DNA of 64,000 nucleotides from Acidobacteriota bacterium (GCA_021813745.1 JAKAJO010000022.1:62001-126000); one strand, 5' to 3'. Positions 34,156-44,901 are shown, counted from the first letter of the stretch. Notes: generated by a model from the sequence alone, not told the origin. Numbers and translations are program-made.

Positions 34156-34695
34156 TCAGCTTGATTTCCAAGTCATTTCAACTTTGATGGGAATCTCATT
34201 CTTGATCGGAACCGTTAGAAAAGATGGACGATCAATCTTGAAATCAGAACACGTGGCCGGAACCGTTCCCGCAATGTGCACTTGGTTGCCCTGGCCGGTA
34301 CGCTGAAATGCAACATGCGAGTAGTGAGCTGTCTGTCCGGCAAACTGGACGTCCAGGTCGGCGTAGATCGTGGACTCGGTGGTCTCTGATTCTGGAAAAT
34401 GCGCCCGGACTACCACCATGGGAAATTGCGCACCTCGCGTGGTTTCCAGCATATGCAGATCCCTATTTGTGTCACCGGAGTCAAAGGACTTTACTGGAGC
34501 AGCGATCAGAAAATCGCACTGACCGGCATGGCAGATCCCCTTACCTCGGGCGGCATGACTGACACCGTCCACCTGATGCATCGGATGCGACATGTGATAA
34601 GTGAGCGTGGATTGAATCAGGATCCAGTCCACATCTTTCTGACTGATGGCAGGAGACGCCACAAGCGCGAGCGCTAACAACGTCAGAATTCTCAT
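34156..34695 (-). CDS. hypothetical secreted protein, YceI-like
   Basis: MRILTLLALALVASPAISQ signal peptide; small beta-rich protein; overlaps stop of upstream membrane gene. Confidence 0.5.
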   Translation of the reverse strand: MRILTLLALALVASPAISQKDVDWILIQSTLTYHMSHPMHQVDGVSHAARGKGICHAGQCDFLIAAPVKSFDSGDTNRDLHMLETTRGAQFPMVVVRAHFPESETTESTIYADLDVQFAGQTAHYSHVAFQRTGQGNQVHIAGTVPATCSDFKIDRPSFLTVPIKNEIPIKVEMTWKSS

Positions 34696-35426
34696 TGCTT
34701 CTCCCAGAATTTCCAATGAATTGGCCACGACACGGCAACGATGGCCGCGCCATAGGCTGCTGCGGTCGTCACAGCGACTGGCCCATGCGCAGATGCAATT
34801 CCGTGAACCTTTTCACCCGCACTCTCTTGTTTGTAAGCCATGATGCCCAGAATGGGCGTGAGAATCATTCCCGGACCATGAATAAATGCCAAGGCCTCGT
34901 GGACGCGCGTGCCTCCATGCTTATGACTTCCTGGAATTCGCGGCGCACGAATGGCGAAATAGGCCGTCGTGAAATAGAGAGCAGTCGTGGTTCCTCCCAA
35001 CGCTGCGTGAAAATCAAGATTTGCCTGGGTTGGCTCTTTGATCGGTTGCCCGTTCTTGCCTTTGGCCTTGGCCATGGGGCCGGTGATCAGCGTAGCCAGC
35101 ATTGGGATTGCAGTAATAAGTCCCACCTTCTGATGTATTCGGAGCATCGTCGTACGCTTGTCCAGCGTAGCTTGCAACTTCGGATCACCCTGCGTTTGCT
35201 GCGTTGTAAAACCAAGGTCGCTCAGAGATGGCTCGTTGGATGAGGCTGGGGGCGCGGGTGCATTCGGCAAAGGCGATGACTGAGAGCCTTTCTGCTGTGC
35301 AGATGCATGATCGAGAGGTGGTTGCGCGCTTGGAGAGGAATCCGCATTTTGTGCCAATAGAGAAGTTGCGACCAAAAGCGGCAAAAGGGCTGCGGTCACC
35401 AGGAACCTTATCAGTCCTCGAATCAT
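34692..35426 (-). CDS. membrane protein of unknown function
   Basis: Signal peptide and several TM segments with conserved-looking His residues; 4-nt overlap with the following gene. Confidence 0.55.
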   Translation of the reverse strand: MIRGLIRFLVTAALLPLLVATSLLAQNADSSPSAQPPLDHASAQQKGSQSSPLPNAPAPPASSNEPSLSDLGFTTQQTQGDPKLQATLDKRTTMLRIHQKVGLITAIPMLATLITGPMAKAKGKNGQPIKEPTQANLDFHAALGGTTTALYFTTAYFAIRAPRIPGSHKHGGTRVHEALAFIHGPGMILTPILGIMAYKQESAGEKVHGIASAHGPVAVTTAAAYGAAIVAVSWPIHWKFWEKQ

Positions 35427-35597
35427 CCGCAAGTCTCCTGAATCGTGGTGAGGTAACAAAGGGAACGCGCGAGTCCCCGTCTTGACAAAACGATAGGCTC
35501 CTTTCTCGGGAGAGTCAAAAGATACCAGTCCCAAACATCATGCGATCATGCGGACAGAATAACGGGCAGGCTTTCTTATCCCAGGAAGGAAAGCGAA

Positions 35598-36776
35598 TTA
35601 GCCGGGCATCACCTCAACCGTTCTCTTCAATTGACCGCATGCCGCGAAAATGTCACGCCCACGCGGCTTTCGCAGATAAACAGGGACGCCCGCTGCCTGA
35701 AGGGTTTTGCGAAACGCGTCTACGGCTGAAGGCTCCGGCATCTGAAAGGGGATCTCTGGGCCTGAATTCCATGCGATGAGGTTAACCTTGAGTGGCAATC
35801 CGGAATGACGGATCAATCGCCCAACTTGCTCGGCATGCTCAGGGAGGTCCGTGACACCTTTCAGCAGGACGTACTCCAAGGTGACTCTCTCGCGTGGACG
35901 CAGAGGGACCTGCCGCATCGCAGCAAAGATTTCATCAATTGACCACTTCTTGTTGATGGGCATTACTCTATTCCGAATCTCATCATTGGGCGCATTGAGG
36001 CTGATTGCGAGCTTTGGGCGCAATTCGGGCGATTCCGATGCAAAGCGTCGAATCGCTGGGACAATCCCCGACGTTGAGACGGTCATTCGCTGGGGGCTTA
36101 AGCCAACTTCCTGGACCAGGAGTTTCACAGCGCCCCGCCAATTGTCGTAGTTAAGGAATGGCTCTCCCATCCCCATAAAAACGAGGTTCACGCGGTCTTT
36201 TCCAACTGCAACGCCGTGCTTGCTGAGGACGGCAACCACCTGCCCTGCAATTTCTCCGGAAGTCAAACTGCGTTGGAGGCCTAGTTTAGCTGTAAAACAG
36301 AACTGGCAGTTCACCGCGCAACCTACCTGGCTGGAAACACAGATGGTTGCGCGGTCCCAAGCCTTATCGTCATCCTCGCTCCCATCTCCCTGTTCGCCAT
36401 TGTCACCTTCTGGCATCCAGACAGTCTCCACTGTCTCCGGGCCCGCAACCCCTTTGATCAAGTAGCGTTCCGTTCCGTCTCTCGATATGAAAGTCTGGGT
36501 GATTGCCGGACGGCCTATTGACCATCCCGCTTCTTTCAGACGGCGGCGCAACAAGGCGGGAAGCGTACTGATGTCGTCTAGATCTACTAGCCATTGGCGG
36601 TAGAGCGCTTGCGCAAGCTGCCGTCCACGCCATGCTGGTTCATCCAATGAAACCATAATCTTCGTTAATGAATCTGCATCTAAGCCAAAAAGGGGGGCCG
36701 TGCTTTCCTCAGGGGGAAGATGTATGTCTAATCCAACGAGTTGGTGGTTTGGGACCGTCACGGCTTGGCCCAGCAT
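35598..36776 (-). CDS. rlmN: 23S rRNA (adenine2503-C2)-methyltransferase
   Basis: Radical SAM CQFCFTA, VFMGMGEPFLNYDN, ISLNAPNDEIRNRVMPINKKW. Confidence 0.93.
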   Translation of the reverse strand: MLGQAVTVPNHQLVGLDIHLPPEESTAPLFGLDADSLTKIMVSLDEPAWRGRQLAQALYRQWLVDLDDISTLPALLRRRLKEAGWSIGRPAITQTFISRDGTERYLIKGVAGPETVETVWMPEGDNGEQGDGSEDDDKAWDRATICVSSQVGCAVNCQFCFTAKLGLQRSLTSGEIAGQVVAVLSKHGVAVGKDRVNLVFMGMGEPFLNYDNWRGAVKLLVQEVGLSPQRMTVSTSGIVPAIRRFASESPELRPKLAISLNAPNDEIRNRVMPINKKWSIDEIFAAMRQVPLRPRERVTLEYVLLKGVTDLPEHAEQVGRLIRHSGLPLKVNLIAWNSGPEIPFQMPEPSAVDAFRKTLQAAGVPVYLRKPRGRDIFAACGQLKRTVEVMPG

Positions 36777-36911
36777 ACGTCATTTTTAGTCCAGATGCAG
36801 CCCCGAGAGGGCGCTTTCAACTAGAGCGTTCTTCTCTGGAAGTGAAAAAAGGCATGGTGCACAAGCTTTTGTGCATGCGTTGCTCTAGAATCAAATTCTG
36901 ACAAAACGAAA

Positions 36912-38186
36912 ATGAACCTTGAACGAAATCTCCGCCGAACGGTACTGCCAAACGGGCTTACCATCCTGACTGAACGCATGGAACACCTGCGTTCCGTAGC
37001 GATGGGGGTCTGGACCAAGTCCGGATCGCGATGCGAGCCTGCCGAAACCAATGGCATCTCGCATTTTGTTGAGCACATGCTTTTTAAAGGAACTCGTTCG
37101 CGTTCAGCTCAGCATATTGCACGAGAGATGGATTCCATCGGCGGAAATCTGGATGCTTTCACCGGTAAGGAAACCATCTGCTTCAATGTGAAGTCGCTTG
37201 CCGAACATGTTCCCGTGGCACTGGACGTGCTCGCCGATCTCGTTCTTAATCCGGTATTTGCGTCCGCCGACATTGAGCGCGAACGAGGCGTAATCCTCGA
37301 AGAGATCAAGATAGACGAGGACAATCCCGACGTGCTCGTCCACGAATTGTTTACGCAGAATTTCTGGAAGGACCATCCGCTCGGCAAGCCGATACTTGGC
37401 ACATCCGCAACAGTATGCCGCATGGACCAGGAAAAACTCTTTGCGTACCATGGGGATCGCTTCCTGGGCGGGAACATGGTATTTTCCGCAGCGGGTCATC
37501 TCGATCACGATCGATTCGTTCAGTCAGTCGCCGAGAAATTTGCGCCATTGTTGCCAGGTAATACACAGATGGGAGAGCCTGCCCCTCAGACCAGCGCACG
37601 GATTATTCTAAGAAACAAGAAATCACTTGAACAGGTGCAGGTCTGTCTCGGAGTTCCCGCCCCACCGATCACTGACGAGAGCCGCTACGCCGCATTAATC
37701 CTCAATACAGTCCTGGGGGGCGGAATGAGTTCCAGACTGTTTCAGACGATTCGCGAAGAGCGCGGCATTGCATACTCAATTTACTCTGACCTCAGCCCCT
37801 ATCGCGATACAGGCACGCTCTGTATCTATGCCGGAACATCGTCGAACAAGGCACTCGAGGTGGTTGATCTGATACTGGATCAGTTTCGCAAATTGAAAGA
37901 AGAACCCCTATCGGCAGAAGAACTGAATCGAGCCAAAGACCAACTCAAGGGCAACATCCTTATGGGGCTTGAGAGCTCAAACTCACGTATGGCAAACCTC
38001 GCGAGACAGGAGATGTACTTTCAGCAATTTTTCACGACGGAGGAAGTCATCGAGCGGATCGAAAGGGTGGAAGTCGCCGAAGTTCAAGCCATGGCACAGC
38101 AGCTTTTTGTCACGGAGCGCATCGCCGTAACTCTCCTTGGGCGACTCGAAGGAATCAGGCTCAACCGAAAAAGGCTTGTGTGTTGA
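36912..38186 (+). CDS. M16-family zinc peptidase
   Basis: HFVEHMLFKGTRSR (HxxEH). Confidence 0.92.
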   Translation: MNLERNLRRTVLPNGLTILTERMEHLRSVAMGVWTKSGSRCEPAETNGISHFVEHMLFKGTRSRSAQHIAREMDSIGGNLDAFTGKETICFNVKSLAEHVPVALDVLADLVLNPVFASADIERERGVILEEIKIDEDNPDVLVHELFTQNFWKDHPLGKPILGTSATVCRMDQEKLFAYHGDRFLGGNMVFSAAGHLDHDRFVQSVAEKFAPLLPGNTQMGEPAPQTSARIILRNKKSLEQVQVCLGVPAPPITDESRYAALILNTVLGGGMSSRLFQTIREERGIAYSIYSDLSPYRDTGTLCIYAGTSSNKALEVVDLILDQFRKLKEEPLSAEELNRAKDQLKGNILMGLESSNSRMANLARQEMYFQQFFTTEEVIERIERVEVAEVQAMAQQLFVTERIAVTLLGRLEGIRLNRKRLVC

Positions 38187-38226
38187 AGCCCCAATTCTTC
38201 AATTCGCGCTATTACAATCTCAATTG

Positions 38227-38841
38227 ATGACCCACCCCACAAACGCACAGCAATTACTCACTCTGCTAGCCCGAACCAGTTTTCAACTCGGCCAGTTCAA
38301 GCTCTCATCCGGTGGAACGAGCGACTACTATATTGACTGTCGAACGACAACTCTCCATCCGGAAGGTGGCAGGCTAACTGGCCAAGCGATCCTTGACCTC
38401 CTTGATGAGCACGGAATCGAAGCGGAAGCCGTTGGCGGATTGACGATGGGTGCCGATCCCATCGTTTCAAATGTAGCCACCGCGACCGCGTGTCGAGCCC
38501 TAGACAATCATTCCACACCGTCGCTGTTTGGATTTCTGGTCCGCAAAACGGAAAAGGCGCACGGCACAGGTCGCCGGATCGAAGGCTTTTGCCGTAAGGG
38601 CGCACGTGTGGTTATCGTCGACGATGTCTGCACCACTGGATCCTCCACGATTAGTGCAATTGAGGCGGCCCGGGAGGCCGGAATGGAGATCGCCGCGGTT
38701 GTTTGTATCGTGGAGCGTGAAGAGGCAAATGGAAGGCCAGCCGTTGAGACAGCAGCGCAAGGAGCACCCTTTTTCAGGCTCTTTACGGCAACTCAGGTGC
38801 GTGCCGAACACCTACGCCAGCTTCACCCCCAATCGAATTGA
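38227..38841 (+). CDS. pyrE: orotate phosphoribosyltransferase
   Basis: FKLSSGGTSDYYIDCR, VVIVDDVCTTGSS PRPP motif. Confidence 0.92.
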   Translation: MTHPTNAQQLLTLLARTSFQLGQFKLSSGGTSDYYIDCRTTTLHPEGGRLTGQAILDLLDEHGIEAEAVGGLTMGADPIVSNVATATACRALDNHSTPSLFGFLVRKTEKAHGTGRRIEGFCRKGARVVIVDDVCTTGSSTISAIEAAREAGMEIAAVVCIVEREEANGRPAVETAAQGAPFFRLFTATQVRAEHLRQLHPQSN

Positions 38842-38879
38842 GCGAGCAATCACCCCATGCTCTCAAAGTGCTGTAAGCT

Positions 38880-38918
38880 AATGTGGCAATCCTGCTTTGG
38901 AATCAGGATTGCCACATT
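38880..38918. terminator. long intergenic hairpin between convergent pyrE and OmpA-family gene
   Basis: AATGTGGCAATCCTG-CTTTGGAAT-CAGGATTGCCACATT, 15-bp perfect stem, no T-run. Confidence 0.5.
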
Positions 38919-38946
38919 GACTTGCCTCATGTTGGAGCGTTGCCGC

Positions 38947-39672
38947 CTAGTTGCCACTCCCTGCCGATGCTGGTTGTGTCTGTCCGTTGGAACTCATGTT
39001 GCTGAGTAACTGAACCTGAACACGGCGATTCTTCTTTCTGCCTTCTGCGGTGTCGTTAGAAGCCACCTCATTGTCTTTCCCAATTCCAATCAGGTAAAAG
39101 CGTCGCGCAGGAATGTTGTATTTCGAAGCAAGGTATTGAACAACAGCATCTGCACGGCGTTGGCTCAGATCGTAGTTGTATTGCGCAGGACCGGTTGAAT
39201 CAGTTCCACCCGTTACTTCCAGAATGTAGCTCTTGGCTGAACTAAGCTGCGAGGCAAAGCTATCGAGACTGTCCTTGTCGTCCTGCGTCAAGACTGCCTT
39301 GTCGAATCCAAATGTGACCGTGACATCGGCAATCTGCTTGTAGCTATCAAGCCCCTTGACGACGCTATCCAGCGAGTCTGCCCTGTGCACCGCATCATTG
39401 GCTGCGGATTCAGCGTCGCCAGCGGCTTTTGCTGCGTTCTGCGCATTCTGGGTAGCCGCTTCCGCTGCCGTCTGAGCTTGCTGAATGCCCGACTGCGCAC
39501 GCTGATCTGTATCCTGAATAGCGCGACCGTTCGCAGCCGTCTTGTCTTCCAGCTGGCCAGTGTGCTCCACAAGGGGTGCGGTCTGGTTTCGCACATAATT
39601 CTTCGTTGCACACCCTGTAACGCTACCAACGGCCAAGGCGGCCAATATCCACATTCCCAATGCTCTGTTCAT
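38947..39672 (-). CDS. OmpA-family lipoprotein
   Basis: Lipobox VTGCATKN; Ala/Gln coiled region; OmpA domain LSQRRADAVVQYLASKYNIPARRF. Confidence 0.88.
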   Translation of the reverse strand: MNRALGMWILAALAVGSVTGCATKNYVRNQTAPLVEHTGQLEDKTAANGRAIQDTDQRAQSGIQQAQTAAEAATQNAQNAAKAAGDAESAANDAVHRADSLDSVVKGLDSYKQIADVTVTFGFDKAVLTQDDKDSLDSFASQLSSAKSYILEVTGGTDSTGPAQYNYDLSQRRADAVVQYLASKYNIPARRFYLIGIGKDNEVASNDTAEGRKKNRRVQVQLLSNMSSNGQTQPASAGSGN

Positions 39673-39950
39673 GGCTTCCTGCTTTCTGGGCTATCCGCAG
39701 CTCGATCAATCAAGCTCGGAGGCTGTCAACGTTCATCATCCCTTACTTAGCATGCATCGAGCCAAACTGTGGCATTAACATAGGTCATTATTTTTCAGAT
39801 AGATAGGTCTGCCGAGCCACCTAATGAATGAAAGTCGGCCGTGTAATTTTTACCTATATCGTAAGGAATGCCTTCCAACCAAAGCTGGAAAGACGTGCCT
39901 GGCCTTCACCCAGATATCCTAGAAAGCGAACCTAGATCATCGAATCTGCG

Positions 39951-41840
39951 ATGGACCTTTTTGAAAAAATCCGAAGCCTTCCACAGCAGCCCGGCGTGTA
40001 TCTCTACAAGAATGCCGATGGCGACGTGATTTATGTGGGAAAGGCGAAGAATTTGCGCTCCCGCGTGCGTTCCTATCTTCTTGAAGCATCGCAGGCCAAC
40101 GCCAAGACCGGCTCCCTCATGCGTGAAGCCGTAGATCTAGCCTACATTCTCGTGGCCAATGAGCACGAGGCTCTGGCACTTGAAAACAACCTCATCAAGC
40201 AGAGAAAGCCGCGCTTCAATATCCTCTTACGCGATGACAAGACGTATCCCTATGTCAAGCTCACACTGGCCGATCGCTTTCCAAAGGTCTTTGTCACACG
40301 CCGACTTCGCAAGGATGGTTCAGCGTACTACGGACCCTACTTTCCCGGCAATTTGGCCTATCGCATCGTCGAGTTGATCCATCGAAGCTTTCAGCTCCCT
40401 AGCTGCAAGGTTGATCTTTCCAGATACCATCCGCGGGCGTGCCTGCAGTACTACATTCATCGCTGTCTGGGTCCATGCGTGGAGGGCTTTACCAATCCTG
40501 AAGCCTACAAGAGCGCAGTTCGTGATGCACAGCTGTTCCTGGAAGGTCGCCACGCGGAGTTGGAGCGTACTCTCACGGCACGCATGATGGCAGCAGCAGA
40601 GTCCCAACAATTTGAGGCAGCTGCACGTCTGCGTGACCAGGTCTCTACCGTGCGCCAGCTTAGCGAAAAGCAAAGGATTGCGACAGCGGAGCAAACCGAT
40701 GACTTAGACGTTTTTGGCTATCATCTGGACGATGGGCACCTTGCGGTCAACCTATTTCACATGCGCGCCGGTAAGATTGTCGATCGGCGGGAATTTTTCT
40801 GGGAAGACCTTCCAGACCAACTCAAGCTCGCTGAAGGCGATGAGGCAGAGCCAATCTCCGACTTGCCCTGCTCGATGCCCAATGCAGAGAGCAATGCGGA
40901 ACTGATTCAGCCGAGTCATGTTCTCTCCGCCTTATTGAAGCAAATTTATATCGACCAACTCTACGTACCACGGACGATCCTCATTCCCGTTGACTTCCCG
41001 GATCGAGTGTCGCTGGCAGCACTCCTAAGTGAACGAACGGGGCACCGGATCGAAATCAGCGTTCCGCAGCGCGGTGAGAAGCGCTCCCTCGTGGACCTGG
41101 CTGCGCAGAATGCAAAGCAGTCTCATACGCAACGGTTCCGTGTCATGGCACCTGGACGCAAGGCCATTCAAGAAGCCCTTGCTGATATGCTCATGCTCCC
41201 TGATATCCCGCACCGCATTGAGTGTTTCGACATTTCTCACATTCAGGGCGCAGAAACCGTGGCGTCTCTGGTGGTGTGGGAAGACGGAAAGATGAACAAA
41301 TCCGCGTATCGCAAATTCAAAATCATGAATGTCTTGGGCGTGGATGATTTCGCATCCATGCGTGAAGTTGTATTTCGGCGCTACCGAAGACTCAAGGAAG
41401 AGGACCATCCAATGCCCTCTCTCGTGCTCATTGATGGGGGCATTGGACAACTTCATGCGGCTGCCGATGCGCTTGAGGAGCTTGGGTTCACATCGCAACC
41501 CATCGCATCAATTGCAAAGCGGGAAGAAGTCATCTATCTCTACGGAAATGAGGATGAGCCTATCGTCCTTGACCGGCGCTCACCTGTGCTTCATCTGGTT
41601 CAACTTATTCGCGATGAGAGCCATCGCTTCGCGGTCGGTTATCACAGGCAAAGGCGTGCCATCCGTGACCGTGAGTCGGCACTTCTGAGCATCGCCGGGG
41701 TCGGAGAGCGGACACGGCAGCGGTTACTTACACATTTTGGCAGCTTGCGAGACGTGGAACAGGCCAGTGTGGAGTCTCTTGCGGCGGTCGTCTCGAAACG
41801 GACTGCCGAATCAATTTTTCGATATTTCCATGCGACGTAA
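39951..41840 (+). CDS. uvrC: excinuclease ABC subunit C
   Basis: LPQQPGVYLYKNADGDVIYVGKAKNLRSRVRSY; ECFDISHIQGAETVASLVV; C-terminal HhH. Confidence 0.95.
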   Translation: MDLFEKIRSLPQQPGVYLYKNADGDVIYVGKAKNLRSRVRSYLLEASQANAKTGSLMREAVDLAYILVANEHEALALENNLIKQRKPRFNILLRDDKTYPYVKLTLADRFPKVFVTRRLRKDGSAYYGPYFPGNLAYRIVELIHRSFQLPSCKVDLSRYHPRACLQYYIHRCLGPCVEGFTNPEAYKSAVRDAQLFLEGRHAELERTLTARMMAAAESQQFEAAARLRDQVSTVRQLSEKQRIATAEQTDDLDVFGYHLDDGHLAVNLFHMRAGKIVDRREFFWEDLPDQLKLAEGDEAEPISDLPCSMPNAESNAELIQPSHVLSALLKQIYIDQLYVPRTILIPVDFPDRVSLAALLSERTGHRIEISVPQRGEKRSLVDLAAQNAKQSHTQRFRVMAPGRKAIQEALADMLMLPDIPHRIECFDISHIQGAETVASLVVWEDGKMNKSAYRKFKIMNVLGVDDFASMREVVFRRYRRLKEEDHPMPSLVLIDGGIGQLHAAADALEELGFTSQPIASIAKREEVIYLYGNEDEPIVLDRRSPVLHLVQLIRDESHRFAVGYHRQRRAIRDRESALLSIAGVGERTRQRLLTHFGSLRDVEQASVESLAAVVSKRTAESIFRYFHAT

Positions 41841-41924
41841 AGCGCTGTGCAGACTGCCGTGGTCGCTGCCTCGGTGCGCAACTAACGCCCACAAGACTGC
41901 AGCGCTCCATCCAGCGCCCCAATG

Positions 41925-42285
41925 GGGGCCGTTCTTGGATTCACCTTGGCGAGCCGTCTGCGGTGCTGATAGATGTTGGCCAGCGCAAACCCGCACACAG
42001 CCACTCGTGGTTCTTCTTCAAGCCGCGATAGCGCACCTTGGTAAATTCCCGAACACGCGCTTGAGGATGCGGAACGGCCACTCCATCTTGGCGCGTACGC
42101 GGGCCTTGGTCCGGTTCCTGCGCTTCTCAGCTTCATCGACACCTGCTTGGGTCTTCCCCCGGCGCGAAGTCATGTCCCGTGCCCCAGGCACGGCTTGATC
42201 AATCGCCTCGGTCTGGCCCTGAAACCCAGCGTCACCCCAGACCTTCGTTTCATCGCCGTGCAGCCGCTCCCGGATTCATGTGCAC
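41925..42285 (-). pseudogene. IS5-family transposase remnant (frameshifted C-terminal fragment)
   Basis: Reverse strand LHGDETKVWGDAGFQGQTEA...RNRTKARVRAKMEWPFRILKRVFG // FTKVRYRGLKKNHEWLCAG // FALANIYQHRRRLA in three different frames. Confidence 0.8.
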
Positions 42286-42320
42286 ATTGGGCACCGACGA
42301 CGGTCGAAGAGCCCCGATTC

Positions 42321-42914
42321 CTACTTAGAGGCTGCAAGCTGCTGGACGATTGCCAGAGCCTTTTTCACGTGCGCATCTGGAGTCAAATGATCCGCATTGG
42401 AGGAAAACACGGCAATGATTTTATGATCCTTTCCGATCACAAAGGTCTCACGCTCAAAAAAGTCGTGGCCGATGGCGGCGCCGCGCACATCTTTCATGCC
42501 CGGACTTCCTGCGGTGACGGACACTCCATAGGAGGCGGCGATCTTGCCACTGGGATCGGAAGCTACCGGGAAGCGCCCCGCACAATAACTTGGATCGGCA
42601 GAAAACTGATTGAGTCGGGCGATACTATCCGCTGACACGCCAATAATGCTAGCTCCCGCTGCGGTGAACTGGTCCTTCTCCTGGGCAAATGTGTGCGCTT
42701 CAAGATCGCACCCGCCTGTATAGGCAGAAGGGTAAAAGTAAACGACAACTGGACCCTTTTTCAGCGCAGCCTGCAGTGAAAAATGGAATTCCTTGCCCGC
42801 AAGTGAACCTGGGGCAGCGAAATCGGGGGCGTGGTCTCCCGCTTTCAGGGCAGCAAAGGCGGGGATGCAAAATGCCGCGGACAGCAACAGGCCAAAGAAC
42901 AGTCGATGCTTCAC
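42321..42914 (-). CDS. peroxiredoxin (AhpC/TSA-type, secreted)
   Basis: GTG start after AGGAGG SD; signal peptide; VVVYFYPSAYTGGCDLEAHTFAQEKDQF. Confidence 0.85.
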   Translation of the reverse strand: MKHRLFFGLLLSAAFCIPAFAALKAGDHAPDFAAPGSLAGKEFHFSLQAALKKGPVVVYFYPSAYTGGCDLEAHTFAQEKDQFTAAGASIIGVSADSIARLNQFSADPSYCAGRFPVASDPSGKIAASYGVSVTAGSPGMKDVRGAAIGHDFFERETFVIGKDHKIIAVFSSNADHLTPDAHVKKALAIVQQLAASK

Positions 42915-43275
42915 AAGAAACCTCCTGGTTCGATTCGATCCGTCGCGCTGCACAGCTCGCTGTCAGAAGCGACTTCAGGACTAGAAGGATAGCAGAGTGT
43001 CGGGCCCGCGCGTCTCCACACCGAAAGCATGGAGAACATTTGCCCAAAGCGGCTTGAACCCTTCATAAGCACATTCCCCATTTCCCCTGCACCGGAGATA
43101 TCCTGTCATCGCAGGCATCATCGCCATTTTGCACTGCAGGTTCACCAGCTTGTGTCTCATGCCGGGTGGAAATGGGCAGCATGAAGGAAAAGCCTGCACT
43201 GTAAGCGCGCTGGAGCCACAATTCAAAGCGTACCTATCACCCTGAGCCATGTGGCCAGCTATCAAGAGAGGTCGT

Positions 43276-44901
43276 ATGCCAAAGAACGAAGATGGGGTAA
43301 ATCCGCGGCGCAGCTTCCTGAAGCTGGCCGCGTTGACCAGCGCAGCAGCGTTGACCGGCAAGGCACAAGCCACGGAAAAAGGCCATCCGCCAACACCGCA
43401 AAACGCAGCCAGTTCCGTCGGCAGCGACAAGATGGAGTTCCTTCGTGTCAGTGGGCAACACATTGTCGACACGCAGGGGAACAAGGTACGCCTTCGGGGG
43501 ACATGCCCGGGGGGATGGATGAACATGGAGGATTTCATCAACGGCCATCCCGGCGCGGAGCACACTCTCCGCGCTCAAATGACAGAAGTGCTTGGTCCAG
43601 GTAAGGCTCAATTCTTTTTCGAGCGGCTGCTTGACCACTTCTTCAATGAGGACGATGTGGTCTTCCTCAGGAGAGCCGGAGCCTCCGTGGTAAGGATTCC
43701 TTTAAATTACCGGCACTTCGAGGATGATGCCACTCCGTTCAGGTACAAGGAGCAGGGCTTCAGCCGTCTCGATCAGATATTGCGCCATTGCGAACAGCAT
43801 GGCTTGTACGTCATTCTCGATCTCCATTCTGCTCAAGGATGGCAGAATGTCCACTGGCATTCTGACAACGCATCGCGCATCAGTCTTCTGTGGACGGTCT
43901 CCTCGTATCAGGATCGCTACGTCGCCCTCTGGAAGGAGTTTGCGCGCCGCTATGCGAACCGCGCTGTAATCGCCGGTTACGACATCCTCAATGAGCCGTG
44001 TTCAAACAATGAGATTGGAGACTATCCCTGGAATATCTATTCAAATTACAAGCCTCGCTGGGACCGCATGAATTCCCTATTCCGGCGAACTGTTGCAGAG
44101 ATTCGCAAAGTGGATTCCCGCCACATTATCTTTCTCGAGGGAGATAACTACGCCAAGCAATTCTCCGGTTTCGAAAAGCCATTCGACGACAACCTCGCTT
44201 ACAGTTCCCATAACTACACCGCAGCCGGCTTTGGACCGGGCCGGTACCCGGGAACCATCCATCCCCGATCTGCCGCGAATGGCGCTTCTGAGGTCTGGGA
44301 CCTGGCAAGGCAGGAGCGATTCTTCCTCGATGCAGAGGGCACGCAGTTTACCCAGCAACATGGCGTTCCGCTGTGGGTGGGTGAGTTTGGTTCTGTCTAC
44401 AATGGCCCACCCGACGAGAATCCGGACCGGCTTCGTGCCTTGGATGATCAGATTGGAATCTTTGAACGGCATGAAGCACACTGGACGACTTGGAACTACA
44501 AGGATGTTGGTGTGATGGGTATGCTGACGCTTGATCCAGCGTCGCCATATATGGAGCGGATCAGTGATCTTCTTCGCAAGAAGCGCGCTCTCGGTACCGA
44601 TGACTGGATGAAGTGGCTACCACCAACACCCGTAAAGGACGCGACCGCCGTGCTAGCCCGCCAGATTCTCCACGTTGTGGACGACCCGCAACTTGATCCT
44701 CAATTGAATGTGCGCTGCGTTTCTCAAACCTTGCTTTGCATGTATACAGGGACACTGATGCAGCCGCTCTACGCCAGCCTTTTTAAGGGATTGACAGAGA
44801 CGGAACTCGATCACATCCTGTCCTCCTTCTCGGCTCGGCAATGCGTTCCGAACCAGGAATTGATCAACGTGCTCAGCAAATATATGTCGATGCCAGCGTA
44901 A
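43276..44901 (+). CDS. glycoside hydrolase family 5-like protein, Tat-exported
   Basis: Tat motif RRSFLK; YDILNEPCSN, VGEFGSVYNG catalytic motifs. Confidence 0.85.
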   Translation: MPKNEDGVNPRRSFLKLAALTSAAALTGKAQATEKGHPPTPQNAASSVGSDKMEFLRVSGQHIVDTQGNKVRLRGTCPGGWMNMEDFINGHPGAEHTLRAQMTEVLGPGKAQFFFERLLDHFFNEDDVVFLRRAGASVVRIPLNYRHFEDDATPFRYKEQGFSRLDQILRHCEQHGLYVILDLHSAQGWQNVHWHSDNASRISLLWTVSSYQDRYVALWKEFARRYANRAVIAGYDILNEPCSNNEIGDYPWNIYSNYKPRWDRMNSLFRRTVAEIRKVDSRHIIFLEGDNYAKQFSGFEKPFDDNLAYSSHNYTAAGFGPGRYPGTIHPRSAANGASEVWDLARQERFFLDAEGTQFTQQHGVPLWVGEFGSVYNGPPDENPDRLRALDDQIGIFERHEAHWTTWNYKDVGVMGMLTLDPASPYMERISDLLRKKRALGTDDWMKWLPPTPVKDATAVLARQILHVVDDPQLDPQLNVRCVSQTLLCMYTGTLMQPLYASLFKGLTETELDHILSSFSARQCVPNQELINVLSKYMSMPA

